Numbered from the stretch's first letter, positions 7,707 through 17,558 are shown. The stretch: 64,000 nucleotides of DNA from DVEG01 sp964405435 (GCA_964405435.1 CAYOOD010000034.1:1-64000), one strand, 5' to 3'. Translations and numbers: made by a program. Notes: a model not told the origin generated them from the sequence alone.

Positions 7707-9953
7707 ATGAGTGCGGATACAATCGAAATCGACGGCAAACTTTTTGTCCCAGCCGAACAGATGCCCTTACCCGAATGGGCTTCGGTGATCGGCGAACAGC
7801 CCCAGCCGACGCTGACGGTGAAAGACAATGACATGTTTTTAGTCACTGATACCCTGGGCAATATTGCTGGCTGTCTGGGAGATGACAAAAACGCCAGTAT
7901 GGGGCTGTTCTGCTGCGATACGCGCTTCCTCAGTCGCTTGGAGCTGCAAATAGAAGGGCGAGCGCCGATCCTGTTGAGCAGTACGGCGGATAAAGGCTTT
8001 GCGCTGACGGTTCTGTGTACGAATCCCAAGATTGAAAATCACCTCGCTCCGGAAACGATCGGCATTCGCCGGGAACTGCTGTTAAATGGGGCGCTTTTTT
8101 CAGAAATTGAAATCACGAATTACACCACCGAACCGGTCAGGTTTCAAATTAGCATCAGTTTTGATGCGGATTTTGTCGATTTATTTGAAGTGCGGGGTTA
8201 CGGGCGCAAGGGGCGCGGGCAATTGTTGCGGCGCTTGCCGGCTGCCGGGAAGGGGGCAGAGGGAGAAGATTCTTCTATTCTCAATCCCGATGAAGAGTTG
8301 ATTGTGGCTTATCGGGGTTTGGATAATTCCTTGATGGAATCGCGCATCCGCTTTGACTACCGGAAGCCGGATTATTTCAAGGGTTATACGGCGGTTTGGC
8401 AGGTACAGTTGGATTCGCACGCGACGGAAAAATTGGGCTATCGCTTGCAAATGTTTACAAATGGTCGCCCTACTTCTGCGGTGAATCCGCCGGCGACTTA
8501 CGGGCAAGCGATCGCTGCAGAGTTTCTCGAAGAACAGCGCTGGACTCACGAATGCACGCGGATTCGCTCGGATAAAACGACGTTCGATCAAATTATCGAG
8601 CGGGCTGAGCAAGATTTGTATATCATGCGGCAGTCGTTCGGCAAGAGTCTGGGGATTTCTGCTGGGGTGCCTTGGTTTTCAACGCTGTTCGGGCGCGACT
8701 CGATTATCACGGCGCTGCAAACGCTGATGCTCAATCCGCAAATTGCCCGGGAAACGCTGATGGTTCTGGCGGAATATCAGGGTAAAAAAGACGACGAGTG
8801 GCGCGACGAGCAGCCGGGGAAAATTTTGCACGAAATCCGCCTCGGGGAAATGGCGCGCTGCAATGAGGTTCCGCATACGCCTTACTACGGTACGGTAGAC
8901 GCGACGCCGCTGTGGTTGATGCTGTATGCGGAATATTACGCTTGGACGGGCGATCGCGATACCCTCGAACAATTGTGGCCTAATGCCATAGGGGCGATGG
9001 AATGGATCGATCGCAACTCGAAAGAAACGGGCTATCTCACCTATCACCGCAAGTCCAAGCGCGGGTTGGACAATCAGGGCTGGAAGGATTCCGGCGACTG
9101 CATTGTCGATCGCTTCGGGCGGCGCGCTTCCGGGGCGATCGCCCTCTCCGAAGTGCAGGGCTACGTCTACGCGGCGAAAACCCGGCTTTCCGACATTGCC
9201 CGCCTGAAGAAACGCCTCGATTTAGCCGATCGCTGGCAAGAAGAAGCCCGCGACTTGAAAATGCGCTTCAATCGCGATTTCTGGGTGGAAGATTTGGATT
9301 TCTGCGCTTTAGCCCTCGACGGCGACGGCAAGCCCGCGGACAGCATTACTTCCAATCCGGGCCACTGCTTGAGTTTGGGTATTTTTACTGAGGAGAAAGC
9401 CCGCAGCGTGGCGGAGCGCCTGCGCGCGCCGGACATGTTCAGCGGTTGGGGGATTCGCACCCTCAGCAGTTTGTCGCCGGCGTACAATCCGATGGGCTAT
9501 CACGTCGGCTCGGTGTGGCCCCACGACAACGCCCTGATCGCGATCGGGCTGCGATCGCTCGGTTTAGTCGAGCAAGCGCTAGAACTGGCGGGCGGATTGC
9601 TCGACATGACGCAACACCAGCCCTACAAGCGCCCCCCGGAATTGTTCTGCGGCTACGATCGTCAGGGCGATAACTGGCCGGTCAAATATCCCGTTGCTTG
9701 TTCGCCGCAAGCGTGGGCGAGCGGCAGCATTTTTCAACTGCTGCAAACAATGGTGCATTTAGTCCCGGATGCTCCCAACAATTACCTGCGAATTATCGAT
9801 CCGGCGCTGCCCGATCGCATCAGTCGCTTGTCCCTGACGAATTTGCGCGTCGGCACCACGCTGCTCGATTTGGAATTCGAGCGCTCTGGCTCTACCACAG
9901 CCTGCCGCGTTGCCAAGAAGCGGGGCAACTTGCGAGTGGTGATTGAGGCGTAA
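7707..9953 (+). CDS. amylo-alpha-1,6-glucosidase / glycogen-debranching-type protein
   Basis: 748 residues. The N-terminal third (about 30-240; TVKDNDMFLVTDTLGNIAG, GLFCCDTRFLSRLELQIEG) matches the beta-sheet domain of GDE_N-type proteins. The C-terminal half (about 310-700) is an (alpha/alpha)6 barrel like the amylo-alpha-1,6-glucosidase module: WFSTLFGRDSIITALQ, GKILHEIRLGEMA, GTVDATPLWLMLY, LDNQGWKDSGD, GYHVGSVWPHDNALIA. The family hydrolyses alpha-1,6 branches of limit dextrins or related glucosides. It precedes, with an unrelated minus-strand gene between, a GH65 phosphorylase-beta-PGM fusion and a phosphohexomutase, so a role in alpha-glucan or compatible-solute turnover is likely. The exact substrate cannot be read from the sequence. 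Confidence 0.88.
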   Translation: MSADTIEIDGKLFVPAEQMPLPEWASVIGEQPQPTLTVKDNDMFLVTDTLGNIAGCLGDDKNASMGLFCCDTRFLSRLELQIEGRAPILLSSTADKGFALTVLCTNPKIENHLAPETIGIRRELLLNGALFSEIEITNYTTEPVRFQISISFDADFVDLFEVRGYGRKGRGQLLRRLPAAGKGAEGEDSSILNPDEELIVAYRGLDNSLMESRIRFDYRKPDYFKGYTAVWQVQLDSHATEKLGYRLQMFTNGRPTSAVNPPATYGQAIAAEFLEEQRWTHECTRIRSDKTTFDQIIERAEQDLYIMRQSFGKSLGISAGVPWFSTLFGRDSIITALQTLMLNPQIARETLMVLAEYQGKKDDEWRDEQPGKILHEIRLGEMARCNEVPHTPYYGTVDATPLWLMLYAEYYAWTGDRDTLEQLWPNAIGAMEWIDRNSKETGYLTYHRKSKRGLDNQGWKDSGDCIVDRFGRRASGAIALSEVQGYVYAAKTRLSDIARLKKRLDLADRWQEEARDLKMRFNRDFWVEDLDFCALALDGDGKPADSITSNPGHCLSLGIFTEEKARSVAERLRAPDMFSGWGIRTLSSLSPAYNPMGYHVGSVWPHDNALIAIGLRSLGLVEQALELAGGLLDMTQHQPYKRPPELFCGYDRQGDNWPVKYPVACSPQAWASGSIFQLLQTMVHLVPDAPNNYLRIIDPALPDRISRLSLTNLRVGTTLLDLEFERSGSTTACRVAKKRGNLRVVIEA

Positions 9954-10051
9954 TATCCTGTCCGGTTGATTGACCCTAATTTGCCGGGAGGAGAGGGGGA
10001 GGGGGAGAGGGGGAAAGATTCCCCCATTCCCCATTCCCCATTCCCCTTTCT

Positions 10052-11383
10052 TTACAAACCGGGAATGAGACGGTTGCGGAAGGCATCGACAAATAATTTG
10101 TGGTCGTTGCGCACGATCGCCCCGTAGTTTTCTGAAAATTCGACCATTGCCTGTACAAATTCTTCCTCTCGACCGGCTAAAGTCGCGTGAATTGCCTGCT
10201 CGGTGGAGTAGGGGACTAAGTTTTGGTCGCTGTCGTCATCAGAGACGCAGTGAATTTTAGCGGTTGCTTGCCCCAGATAGCCGACGACTTCTAAAATGTC
10301 CTCAAATTTATCGATCGCCTCCCACTCCAAATCTTCCTTGTAGGGGGAAGCTTCGTCTACCAAATGACCGACATCATTGAGAGTCGTATAGCCCAGCCAG
10401 GGATCGGCGTGTGCTTGCAGCGCTCGCTGGGATATAACCGTGCGGTGAGCGTCGTGCAGGAAATAATTCTTAATTTCTGGATCGGCGATCGCGACGCTGG
10501 GTGCAGCGGGGATAGCAGGCTTCATGTAAATGATAATATCATTTTCCAGTGCCTGGGTGCGACCTTCGAGTAAAAGATCGTAAGTGACGCGCCCTGCGCT
10601 GCCGATCCCCAAAGCTTGAATGCTGATAACATCCTTGATTTTGTAGTCAAGGTTGTCTAACCGCTTGCTGGGCGGAATCGTATCTAAATAAGCGTGGAAT
10701 GCCTCGATAATTTTGGGGAGGGTTGACTCATCGACAGGACGGGCTTTTTTACTGTGGATAAAACGGCGCTTGTAGTTTTCAATGGCAGTAAAGCTATCGA
10801 GCAACGCAATCCGCGTATTCAAGCACGTTTTCTGCAAGAGTTCCAGAACTTTGCCCGTCGTATTGTCCAAAGTGAGAGAAAAGTCAGTTTTTCCCTGCGT
10901 TTCGGCAAAGCGGGCAACTTGGTTGACGTAACTGCGCGCCAGTGCAGCGACGATGTGGCGAATTTCGTCATCGCTGAGCGCTTTCTCGTAGCCGATCGAA
11001 TTCAAACTGGCAACCAGCCGCTTCAAATCCCAAGTGAAGGGGGCGACGTAAGCTTCATCGTAGTCGTTGACATCGAAAACAAACACGCCCTCGCTGTTCA
11101 TGTAGGTGCCGAAATTTTCGGCGTGCAAGTCGCCTTGAATCCAAACGCGGCTGGTTTTTTCGTTGTGGAACGGATCTTGTTCGTCAGCCAAGTCGCTGTA
11201 GAACAAAACGGCGCTTCCCCGATAAAAAGCAAATGGCGAACCTGCCATCTTGCGAAATTTGACGCGCCACGCTTCTGGCTGAGCTTGAATCTGCTTGCCA
11301 AAGCAGTGATGGAATACGTCAATGATAAACTGCTGGCGTTTTTCTGGACTTTCACTGCGAATGCGATCGGTGATGTCTGGCAT
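10052..11383 (-). CDS. DUF2252 family protein
   Basis: 443 residues. Diagnostic DUF2252 blocks are present: FYRGSAVLFYSDLADE near residue 53, WIQGDLHAENFGTYMNSEG (about 81-99) and VFDVNDYDEAYVAPFTWDLK (about 102-121). These resemble the catalytic and metal-binding loops (HxEN, D-x-D/N) of kinase-like folds such as aminoglycoside phosphotransferases. The family's function is not established. No signal peptide is visible. It lies between two alpha-glucan/disaccharide genes but on the opposite strand, so functional linkage is only suggested. The ATG at 11383 is well placed, and an intergenic region of over 1 kb lies upstream. Confidence 0.87.
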   Translation of the reverse strand: MPDITDRIRSESPEKRQQFIIDVFHHCFGKQIQAQPEAWRVKFRKMAGSPFAFYRGSAVLFYSDLADEQDPFHNEKTSRVWIQGDLHAENFGTYMNSEGVFVFDVNDYDEAYVAPFTWDLKRLVASLNSIGYEKALSDDEIRHIVAALARSYVNQVARFAETQGKTDFSLTLDNTTGKVLELLQKTCLNTRIALLDSFTAIENYKRRFIHSKKARPVDESTLPKIIEAFHAYLDTIPPSKRLDNLDYKIKDVISIQALGIGSAGRVTYDLLLEGRTQALENDIIIYMKPAIPAAPSVAIADPEIKNYFLHDAHRTVISQRALQAHADPWLGYTTLNDVGHLVDEASPYKEDLEWEAIDKFEDILEVVGYLGQATAKIHCVSDDDSDQNLVPYSTEQAIHATLAGREEEFVQAMVEFSENYGAIVRNDHKLFVDAFRNRLIPGL

Positions 11384-11798
11384 GTACCCTCTTAAAAATC
11401 ATGTAGATCCCGAAATAACGCGCGGTTGTTTCCAGCGATCGTGCCGCCTTGATTGCGCAGATAGCCCAGTCCGTTGCCATAAGGCTTGCGGTTAGTCCAG
11501 CCGAGCAATTTTTTTACACAACCACTTAACCGGATTAATTAAGGTATTGAGTCTCTTCAAAGACTTAGGATATTTAAATTTTTTCAAAGATGTCAATACC
11601 GCTAACTAAGACATACCAATTAAGCGATCGCGTGGATTCGGGCGGCACAGACAGCCCGCACTACTGCCGGCTGTTGGCGTTCCGGCGGGCAATTGATTTT
11701 ACACAGCCCCTCAGCCCTCGAACTGAGCGGTTAACATCGGGAGCATCCCCACATACGAACCAGATATAACCCCCCTGTGCCTTGCCGCCCCGACTCTA

Positions 11799-11885
11799 CC
11801 CTCCCCCCGACTCCCCGATAGGGGGAGGGAGAAGGAGCGGTTAAATCTGCCTTTCGGCAGACGTGGGATGCTGCCGCTAGCATCC
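11799..11885. ncRNA. cluster of three strong hairpins, possible structured RNA
   Basis: Within 87 bases lie three perfect inverted repeats: CCCTCCCCC with its 9-bp complement (11799-11829), TCTGCC-TTTC-GGCAGA (about 11846-11861) and GGATGCT with its 7-bp complement (11866-11885). No ORF spans them. They could be part of a small RNA or a repeat element; transcription is not shown. Confidence 0.35.
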
Positions 11886-12391
11886 TTAATGCTACTTGAG
11901 AGGGTTGACAAAAATAACTTTTTATACATAACCCAGATTGGCCGATCGCGCTTGAAGCCGTCTGGGAGCGGGACACCCGCCCTTTTTTGAGTTAAACACG
12001 CCTGCAAACAGGCAGTCAGACTCATCCAGAAAAGATTTTAATTGGGCGATCCCAGGTCATTTCCTCAAGCAAACTTCTAACATCTAGAATAGAAATATAG
12101 GCAGAGTATTGCGCAGTTATTTAACGAGCCGACGCGAGAATTTCCTACCGATCTCGGACGGGGTTGCTGGCTATTTCCTGAAAGGGGGCTACACTTCAGC
12201 TCGGCTGCAAAACTGAGTAAATACTCGAAAAATTACCGGAAAATTTAAAAAAATTTAACATGTCTGCCTAGCACAAAATATACTCTCTCGTGCCATTATT
12301 TGCATTTCTTGATTTTGTTGATTTTTTTAACGCATTTCAGGAACTCGCTCCGCAATATGGGTAATCTCTATCTATAGGGAGATGTAAAAAG

Positions 12392-12486
12392 AAACCTATC
12401 CAGAACGGAGCTGGCCCTTCAGACGAACTCATCGCGGGTGCAACAACCAATCCAGACCACAACAACCGCTGGATAGATAGGTTTTT
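12392..12486 (+). promoter_or_regulatory. leader hairpin with T-run before the GH65 gene
   Basis: AAACCTATCCAG (12392-12403) can pair with CTGGATAGATAGGTTT (12469-12484), with GATA bulged, and is followed by TTTTT-type sequence 33 bases before the ATG. A second hairpin (ATCTC...GAGAT, about 12364-12383) precedes it. The layout resembles an attenuator or 5' UTR control element; this is inference. Confidence 0.4.
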
Positions 12487-12518
12487 CCCTCTATTGCTTA
12501 CCCCACCGGAAAACGCTC

Positions 12519-15443
12519 ATGTACGAAACTGCTTGGACGATTGGAGAATCTAAATTTGACCCTAACGCGCTACATCATAAAGAAACTGTATTCACCCTCG
12601 GCAACGGCTATTTAGGCACGCGGGGCAGCTTCGAGGAAGGCTATCCCGGGGCGATGCCAGCCACCCTGATCAATGGCGTGTACGACGACGTGGCGATCGC
12701 GCATACGGAATTAGCAAATTGCCCCGATTGGCTGCCGCTGGTGTTCCGAATCGGAGGGGAATATTTCAGCCTCAATCGCGGGACAATTGTCAGCTACCGG
12801 CGTCAGCTAGACATGCACCGAGGCATACTCAGCCGCGAGGTGCGGTGGCGCAGCCGAGCCGGTCAGACGCTGGATTTTCACTTCGAGCGGTTTGCGTCAC
12901 TGGCAGACGAGCACGTTTTGTGCCTTCGCTGCACCGTCACGTCTGTGGATTTTGACGGCGAGATCGAGCTGCAGGCTGGAATTAACGGCTATTTGGATAA
13001 TGAAGGGACTCGCCACTGGGAGTGGCTGGAGCAGGGAGAGGATGCAGGGGTTTGGCTGCGGGGAATGACGCGGCGATCGCGCATCGAACTGGGTATCGCG
13101 CAGCAGGCGCGCGTCTGTTGCAACGGGGTTGAAATTCCTGTGGAATATGGAGGCGTTCCCGGCTATCCGACGCTTTCGACTGGCGTGAAGGTGCGGCAGG
13201 GGCAAACGGTGACAGTCGAAAAACTGGTGGCAGTTTTCACCTCCCGCGAGGTGGCGGCACCTGCGCAAGCGTCGCGCCAGAAACTCGCGAGCCTGCCGAG
13301 CTATCAAACGCTGCTGGCTGCGCACGAGGCGGCTTGGGCGCAGGCGTGGGAAACGAGCGACGTGGTTATTAAGGGCGATCGCAAAGCTCAGCTCGCGGTG
13401 CGCCACAGCTTGTTTGCGCTCATCGCCGCCGCGCCCCGCCATGACGATCGCGTCGGCATCCCGGCGAAAACCCTGTCTGGGTTTGCCTACCGGGGACACA
13501 ATTTCTGGGATACGGAAATTTTCGTGGTGCCCTTCCTGACGTATACCCAACCGGCGATCGCGCGCAACCTGCTGACATACCGCTACCATACCCTCCCCGG
13601 CGCGAGACGCAAAGCCAAAGAAGCCGGCTATCAGGGGGCGATGTTTGCTTGGGAAAGCGCCGCCACCGGGGACGAAGTGACGCCCCGCTGGGTGCCGGGT
13701 CCCAATGGCAAAGATTTGGTACGCATCTGGTGCGGCGATATCGAGCTGCACATCACCGCTGACGTGGCTTATGCCGTCTGGCACTACTGGAAGGCAACGG
13801 CAGACGACGAGTGGATGTGCCGCTATGGGGCGGAAATTCTCCTAGAAACAGCGGCGTTCTGGAATTCTCGCGTTGAAACGCGCGACAGCACGTTTGCTTG
13901 TGGCGATCGCCCCTGCTACGAAATCCGCGACGTCATCGGGCCAGACGAGTACCACGATCGCGTCGATAATAATGCCTTTACAAATCGGATGGCGCAGTGG
14001 AATTTAGAAGCGGCGCTGTCGGTGCTGGATTGGCTGCGCGCCGAATATCCCGATCGCGCGGCTGAATTGGAACAGCAGCTCGCGATTAATTCTCACCAGC
14101 TCGATCGCTGGGCGGATATTATCGATCGCATGTGGGTGCCCTACAACCCAGAAACCGGACTGATCGAGCAGTTTGAGGGATTTTTCCAGCTAGAAGATAT
14201 CAATCTCGCCGAATACGAACCCCGCCGCCGCTCCATGCAAGTGCTGCTGGGAATTGAGGGGGCGGCTCAGCGACAGGTACTCAAGCAAGCTGACGTGCTG
14301 ATGCTGCTGTACTTGCTGCGCGATCGCTGCGATTTGAAAACTTTAGTCGCCAACTGGAACTACTACAATCCCCGCACCGATCACACCTACGGCTCGTCTT
14401 TGGGGCCGGCGATTCACGCGATTTTAGCCTGCGATTTAAACAGTCCGGCTGAAGCTTACGAACACTTCATGCGGGCGGCGCTTGTCGATTTAGAAGACGT
14501 GCGCGGCAACGCTGCAGAGGGAATTCACGCCGCATCTGCGGGCGGCGTCTGGCAGGCTGTCGTGTTTGGATTTGCTGGCGTGAAACTGACCGAATCCGGC
14601 CCCGTGGCCACTCCCCACTTGCCTGCTGGCTGGACGCGCCTGCAATTTAAATTGAGCTGGCAAGGGCGCTGGTACGAATTTGATTTGAAGGGAGAAGGGA
14701 ATATGCGCAAACCCGAATTTATTGTACCGCAATCTTTCATTCGGGGCGTGATTTTCGACCTGGATGGCGTGCTGACGGATACGGCGAAATTCCATTATTT
14801 GGGATGGAAGCGTCTCGCGGATGAGGAGGGGATTTCCTTTGACGAAGAAGCGAATGAGGGGATGCGGGGTTTGTCGCGCCGGGATTCGCTGCTGCGGTTG
14901 CTGGGCGATCGCGTCGTCTCGGAAATCAAGATGCAGGAGATGATGGATCGCAAGAATGCGTATTATGTGAAATTGACGGAGCAGATAACGCCGGCTGATT
15001 TGTTACCCGGAGCGGGCGAGTTGCTGGATGAATTGCGATCGGCTGGGATTAAGATAGCGCTCGGTTCGGCGAGTAAGAACGCGCGCGATGTAATTGCGCG
15101 GTTGGGAATTGCCAGCAAAATAGACGCGATCGCCGACGGGTACAGTGTAGCGCGATCGAAACCCGCGCCGGATTTGTTCTTGCACGCCGCCGAGCTGCTC
15201 GGCTTGCGCCCTGCAGAATGCGCGGTGGTAGAAGATGCGGCAGCGGGCGTAGAAGCTGCGATCGCCGCTGGCATGTGGGCAGTTGGATTGGGAAGAGCCG
15301 ATATCGTCGGAGCCGCTCACGTCGTGCTTCCCAGCTTGGAGGGCGTGTATTGGGAAGAATTGCTAGCGCGTCTTTCCAGTGTTGCTAAAAATGCAGCAGT
15401 TGCGGTTGGTGAAGACAGCCGATTGAAGGGCGCGATCGCCTAA
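12519..15443 (+). CDS. GH65 disaccharide phosphorylase fused to beta-phosphoglucomutase
   Basis: 974 residues, a natural fusion. Residues about 1-740 form a GH65 phosphorylase (maltose/kojibiose/trehalose type): N-terminal beta-sandwich (FTLGNGYLGTRGSFEEGYPG), (alpha/alpha)6 barrel with GHNFWDTEIFVVPF, the catalytic acid E477 in GPDEYH, and GIHAASAGGVWQAVV. Residues about 743-960 form an HAD-type beta-phosphoglucomutase with nucleophile D747 in DLDGV, LPGAGELLDEL, GSASKN and VEDAAAGVEAA. The first half would split a disaccharide with phosphate into glucose and beta-G1P; the second would turn beta-G1P into G6P, channelling one unstable intermediate. In other bacteria these are adjacent separate genes. 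Whether maltose, trehalose or kojibiose is the substrate is not decidable here. Confidence 0.92.
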   Translation: MYETAWTIGESKFDPNALHHKETVFTLGNGYLGTRGSFEEGYPGAMPATLINGVYDDVAIAHTELANCPDWLPLVFRIGGEYFSLNRGTIVSYRRQLDMHRGILSREVRWRSRAGQTLDFHFERFASLADEHVLCLRCTVTSVDFDGEIELQAGINGYLDNEGTRHWEWLEQGEDAGVWLRGMTRRSRIELGIAQQARVCCNGVEIPVEYGGVPGYPTLSTGVKVRQGQTVTVEKLVAVFTSREVAAPAQASRQKLASLPSYQTLLAAHEAAWAQAWETSDVVIKGDRKAQLAVRHSLFALIAAAPRHDDRVGIPAKTLSGFAYRGHNFWDTEIFVVPFLTYTQPAIARNLLTYRYHTLPGARRKAKEAGYQGAMFAWESAATGDEVTPRWVPGPNGKDLVRIWCGDIELHITADVAYAVWHYWKATADDEWMCRYGAEILLETAAFWNSRVETRDSTFACGDRPCYEIRDVIGPDEYHDRVDNNAFTNRMAQWNLEAALSVLDWLRAEYPDRAAELEQQLAINSHQLDRWADIIDRMWVPYNPETGLIEQFEGFFQLEDINLAEYEPRRRSMQVLLGIEGAAQRQVLKQADVLMLLYLLRDRCDLKTLVANWNYYNPRTDHTYGSSLGPAIHAILACDLNSPAEAYEHFMRAALVDLEDVRGNAAEGIHAASAGGVWQAVVFGFAGVKLTESGPVATPHLPAGWTRLQFKLSWQGRWYEFDLKGEGNMRKPEFIVPQSFIRGVIFDLDGVLTDTAKFHYLGWKRLADEEGISFDEEANEGMRGLSRRDSLLRLLGDRVVSEIKMQEMMDRKNAYYVKLTEQITPADLLPGAGELLDELRSAGIKIALGSASKNARDVIARLGIASKIDAIADGYSVARSKPAPDLFLHAAELLGLRPAECAVVEDAAAGVEAAIAAGMWAVGLGRADIVGAAHVVLPSLEGVYWEELLARLSSVAKNAAVAVGEDSRLKGAIA

Positions 15444-15454
15444 TTCTTTTCTCT

Positions 15455-15503
15455 CGTTCCCAGGCTCAGCCTGGGAACGCCTAGAAGGGAGGCTCTGCCT
15501 CCC
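15455..15503. repeat. double-hairpin REP-like palindrome
   Basis: CGTTCCCAGGCT / AGCCTGGGAACG (15455-15479) is followed by GGGAGGC-TCT-GCCTCCC (15487-15503), 12 bases after the GH65-PGM stop. This combination is a familiar dispersed element in cyanobacteria and may also end transcription. Confidence 0.7.
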
Positions 15504-15636
15504 GAAAGGTTTTCCTCCTTCCTTCAATATCGCGATGGTTTGCAGCTTGTCTCTGCCAAACCGACACAATTTTTAACAAATTTTAGAAACTACTGTGATA
15601 TTATACCTAAATAAACATTTTCGCTGCAACCCGATT

Positions 15637-15855
15637 GTGCTGGTAACAGACTTACTGCCGAAGCTTCGAGAGTTATCCCGCGCCGACAAGTTGCGGGTTA
15701 TGCAGTTTTTAGTAGCGGAATTGGCGAAAGAAGAAGGGGTAACTCCGCTAGAAAATGAACCTGTCTATCGCGTTTGGTTTCCTTATGATGCTTTTGAAGC
15801 AGCAAATATATTAGGAAAAATGCTAACAGAACATCAAGAAGGTAAAGAGGCTTAA
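15637..15855 (+). CDS. small conserved hypothetical protein
   Basis: 72 residues from the GTG at 15637; the frame is also open from a GTG at 15595 (86 residues), but what I remember of relatives starts near VTDLLPKLRELSRADKLRVMQFLVAELAKEE. That N-terminal amphipathic block is followed by VYRVWFPYDAFEAANILGKMLTEH. Similar very short proteins occur in many copies in cyanobacterial genomes and look like antitoxin-type or regulatory peptides, but no partner toxin gene follows. Neither possible start has a clear ribosome binding site. No function is assigned. Confidence 0.6.
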   Translation: MLVTDLLPKLRELSRADKLRVMQFLVAELAKEEGVTPLENEPVYRVWFPYDAFEAANILGKMLTEHQEGKEA

Positions 15856-16100
15856 GCGCAAAATTTGATAAAATCAAGCGATTCGAGGAAGCGCTGACGC
15901 TTAAACTTCACGCGGACAGCCAGAAGCACGCACTTGTTTGAGTTTCCCCCCATGAAGAATATCTAGAGTTTTGAAACAGGCGATCGCAACGGCAGAACTA
16001 AGAGAGAGATAATTTGATAGCCGAAGAGAAATAGCCCGAAAAGCGCGGGCTTTCATTGAGTGGTGCCCCACCCTGAAAGGGTGCGGGCAATTTATCATTA

Positions 16101-17558
16101 TCAAACGGAATTCGCCCAATCTTTCGCCCAAGCGAGGGTTTGATGCACTTCTTCCAGAGTCGCGGCTTCGCAATACAGCCGCAAAACTGGCTCGGTGCCG
16201 CTGAATCGAATCAGCAGCCAGCTATCATCGGCTAAGCGAAATTTGTAGCCGTCTATCGGGTTGCAATCTGTAACGGATTTTCCGGCTATTTCTTTTAAAG
16301 GGTTGGTTTGGAGTTGTTCGAGCAGGCGATCGCGCACTTCCATGTTTGCCAGGGGCAAGTCTATGCGATCGTAGGCGGCAACAAAGCCGGTTGCTTGTTG
16401 CAAGTTGCTGTAGAGTTCTCCTAAATCTTTGCCGGATAAGACGACGGCTTCTAGCAAGTACAGTGCCGACAGCAAGGCGTCGCGTTCGGGGATGTGGTTG
16501 CCGTAGCCGATGCCGCCGGATTCTTCGCCGCCGACTAAGACGGGGGTGTCTAACATGCGATCGCCGATATATTTGTAGCCGATTGGGGTTTCATATACCG
16601 AAAGATCGTACAATTTCGCAACGCGGGGGATTAAGTCGGAACCGCTTACAGTTTTGACGACTTCGCCACTGTATCCCCGCCGTTCGGCTAGGTGTTGGAT
16701 GAGAATGGGAATGAGGATTTGGGAACTGAGAAAGTTTCCCTGACTGTCAACGGCGGCGATGCGATCGCTGTCTCCGTCAAAGACAAATGCGATCGCCAAT
16801 CCTTTCTGAGCGCGCCTGCGATCGCGCACTTGGCGAAATAGCTGCGACAGGTAGCGGGGCAGCGGTTCCGGCGCGCCGCCGCCAAAGAGCGGATCGCGAT
16901 CGCCGTGGATTTCCTGCACCGACTCTTCCAATAACTGCTGCAATCCCGAAGCCGCCGCACCGTGCATGACATCGGCAAACACGGTGATGTCTCCAGAGGC
17001 GATCGCTTTCCTAATTGCGGCGATATCGACTTTGCCCCGCAATCCTTGACAATAACTCGGCCAGGGATTAAACTTTTCTAAAGACCCGGGCGAGACAGTT
17101 TTGAGAGTTTCTTCTCCCAGCCGCGCTTCTATCTGCTTCGTCACTTCCGGGGAAACCGAGCCGCCGAAATATCCTTTGACTTTCAATCCCAAATAAGCAG
17201 GCGGATTGTGGCTCGCCGTCATCACGATCGCGCCGAGGGCATTGAGCTGCTTTGCCGCCCAGCTAAACGCCGGCGTGGGCGCGTAGCATTCCGACAGCAG
17301 CACGTCAAAGCCCGCCGCTCGGATTGCTTCCGCCGCCACGCGCCCGAATTCTTCCGCCTGAAAGCGGCGATCGTAGCCGACAATAACGGTACGGCTGCCC
17401 GTTGTTTTGCCGTAGAGATCCGCCAAGACTTGCGCCGCGATCGGAGCCACTTTGGCGACGCGATCGAAGGTGAAATCTGCCGCAATCACGCCCCGCCAGC
17501 CGTCAGTACCGAATTTAATGGGCGAGTCAGCCGCAGGCACAGAGGTCAATTCAACCAT
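16101..17558 (-). CDS. phosphoglucomutase/phosphomannomutase family protein
   Basis: 485 residues of the alpha-D-phosphohexomutase family. Visible signatures: IKFGTDGWRGVIAADFT near the N-terminus, the phosphoserine loop TASHNPPAYLGLK (about residues 114-126), the metal loop FDGDSDRIAAVD (about 258-269), the sugar loop GGEESGGIGYG and the phosphate loop RFSGTEPVLRLYCEA near the C-terminus. It would interconvert hexose-1-phosphate and hexose-6-phosphate. Placed beside the GH65-beta-PGM fusion, an alpha-G1P/G6P role feeding glycogen or nucleotide sugars is plausible, but a phosphomannomutase or GlmM-like role is not excluded. The start ATG at 17558 gives a normal family length. Confidence 0.92.
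   Translation of the reverse strand: MVELTSVPAADSPIKFGTDGWRGVIAADFTFDRVAKVAPIAAQVLADLYGKTTGSRTVIVGYDRRFQAEEFGRVAAEAIRAAGFDVLLSECYAPTPAFSWAAKQLNALGAIVMTASHNPPAYLGLKVKGYFGGSVSPEVTKQIEARLGEETLKTVSPGSLEKFNPWPSYCQGLRGKVDIAAIRKAIASGDITVFADVMHGAAASGLQQLLEESVQEIHGDRDPLFGGGAPEPLPRYLSQLFRQVRDRRRAQKGLAIAFVFDGDSDRIAAVDSQGNFLSSQILIPILIQHLAERRGYSGEVVKTVSGSDLIPRVAKLYDLSVYETPIGYKYIGDRMLDTPVLVGGEESGGIGYGNHIPERDALLSALYLLEAVVLSGKDLGELYSNLQQATGFVAAYDRIDLPLANMEVRDRLLEQLQTNPLKEIAGKSVTDCNPIDGYKFRLADDSWLLIRFSGTEPVLRLYCEAATLEEVHQTLAWAKDWANSV

Larger units (their letters stand above)
11384..12518. other. 1.1-kb intergenic region upstream of the GH65 gene
   Basis: No gene could be supported. The region holds three clustered hairpins (11799-11885), an AT-rich stretch (about 12230-12330) and the leader hairpin before the GH65 start. 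It is long enough to carry a small RNA. Confidence 0.55.
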
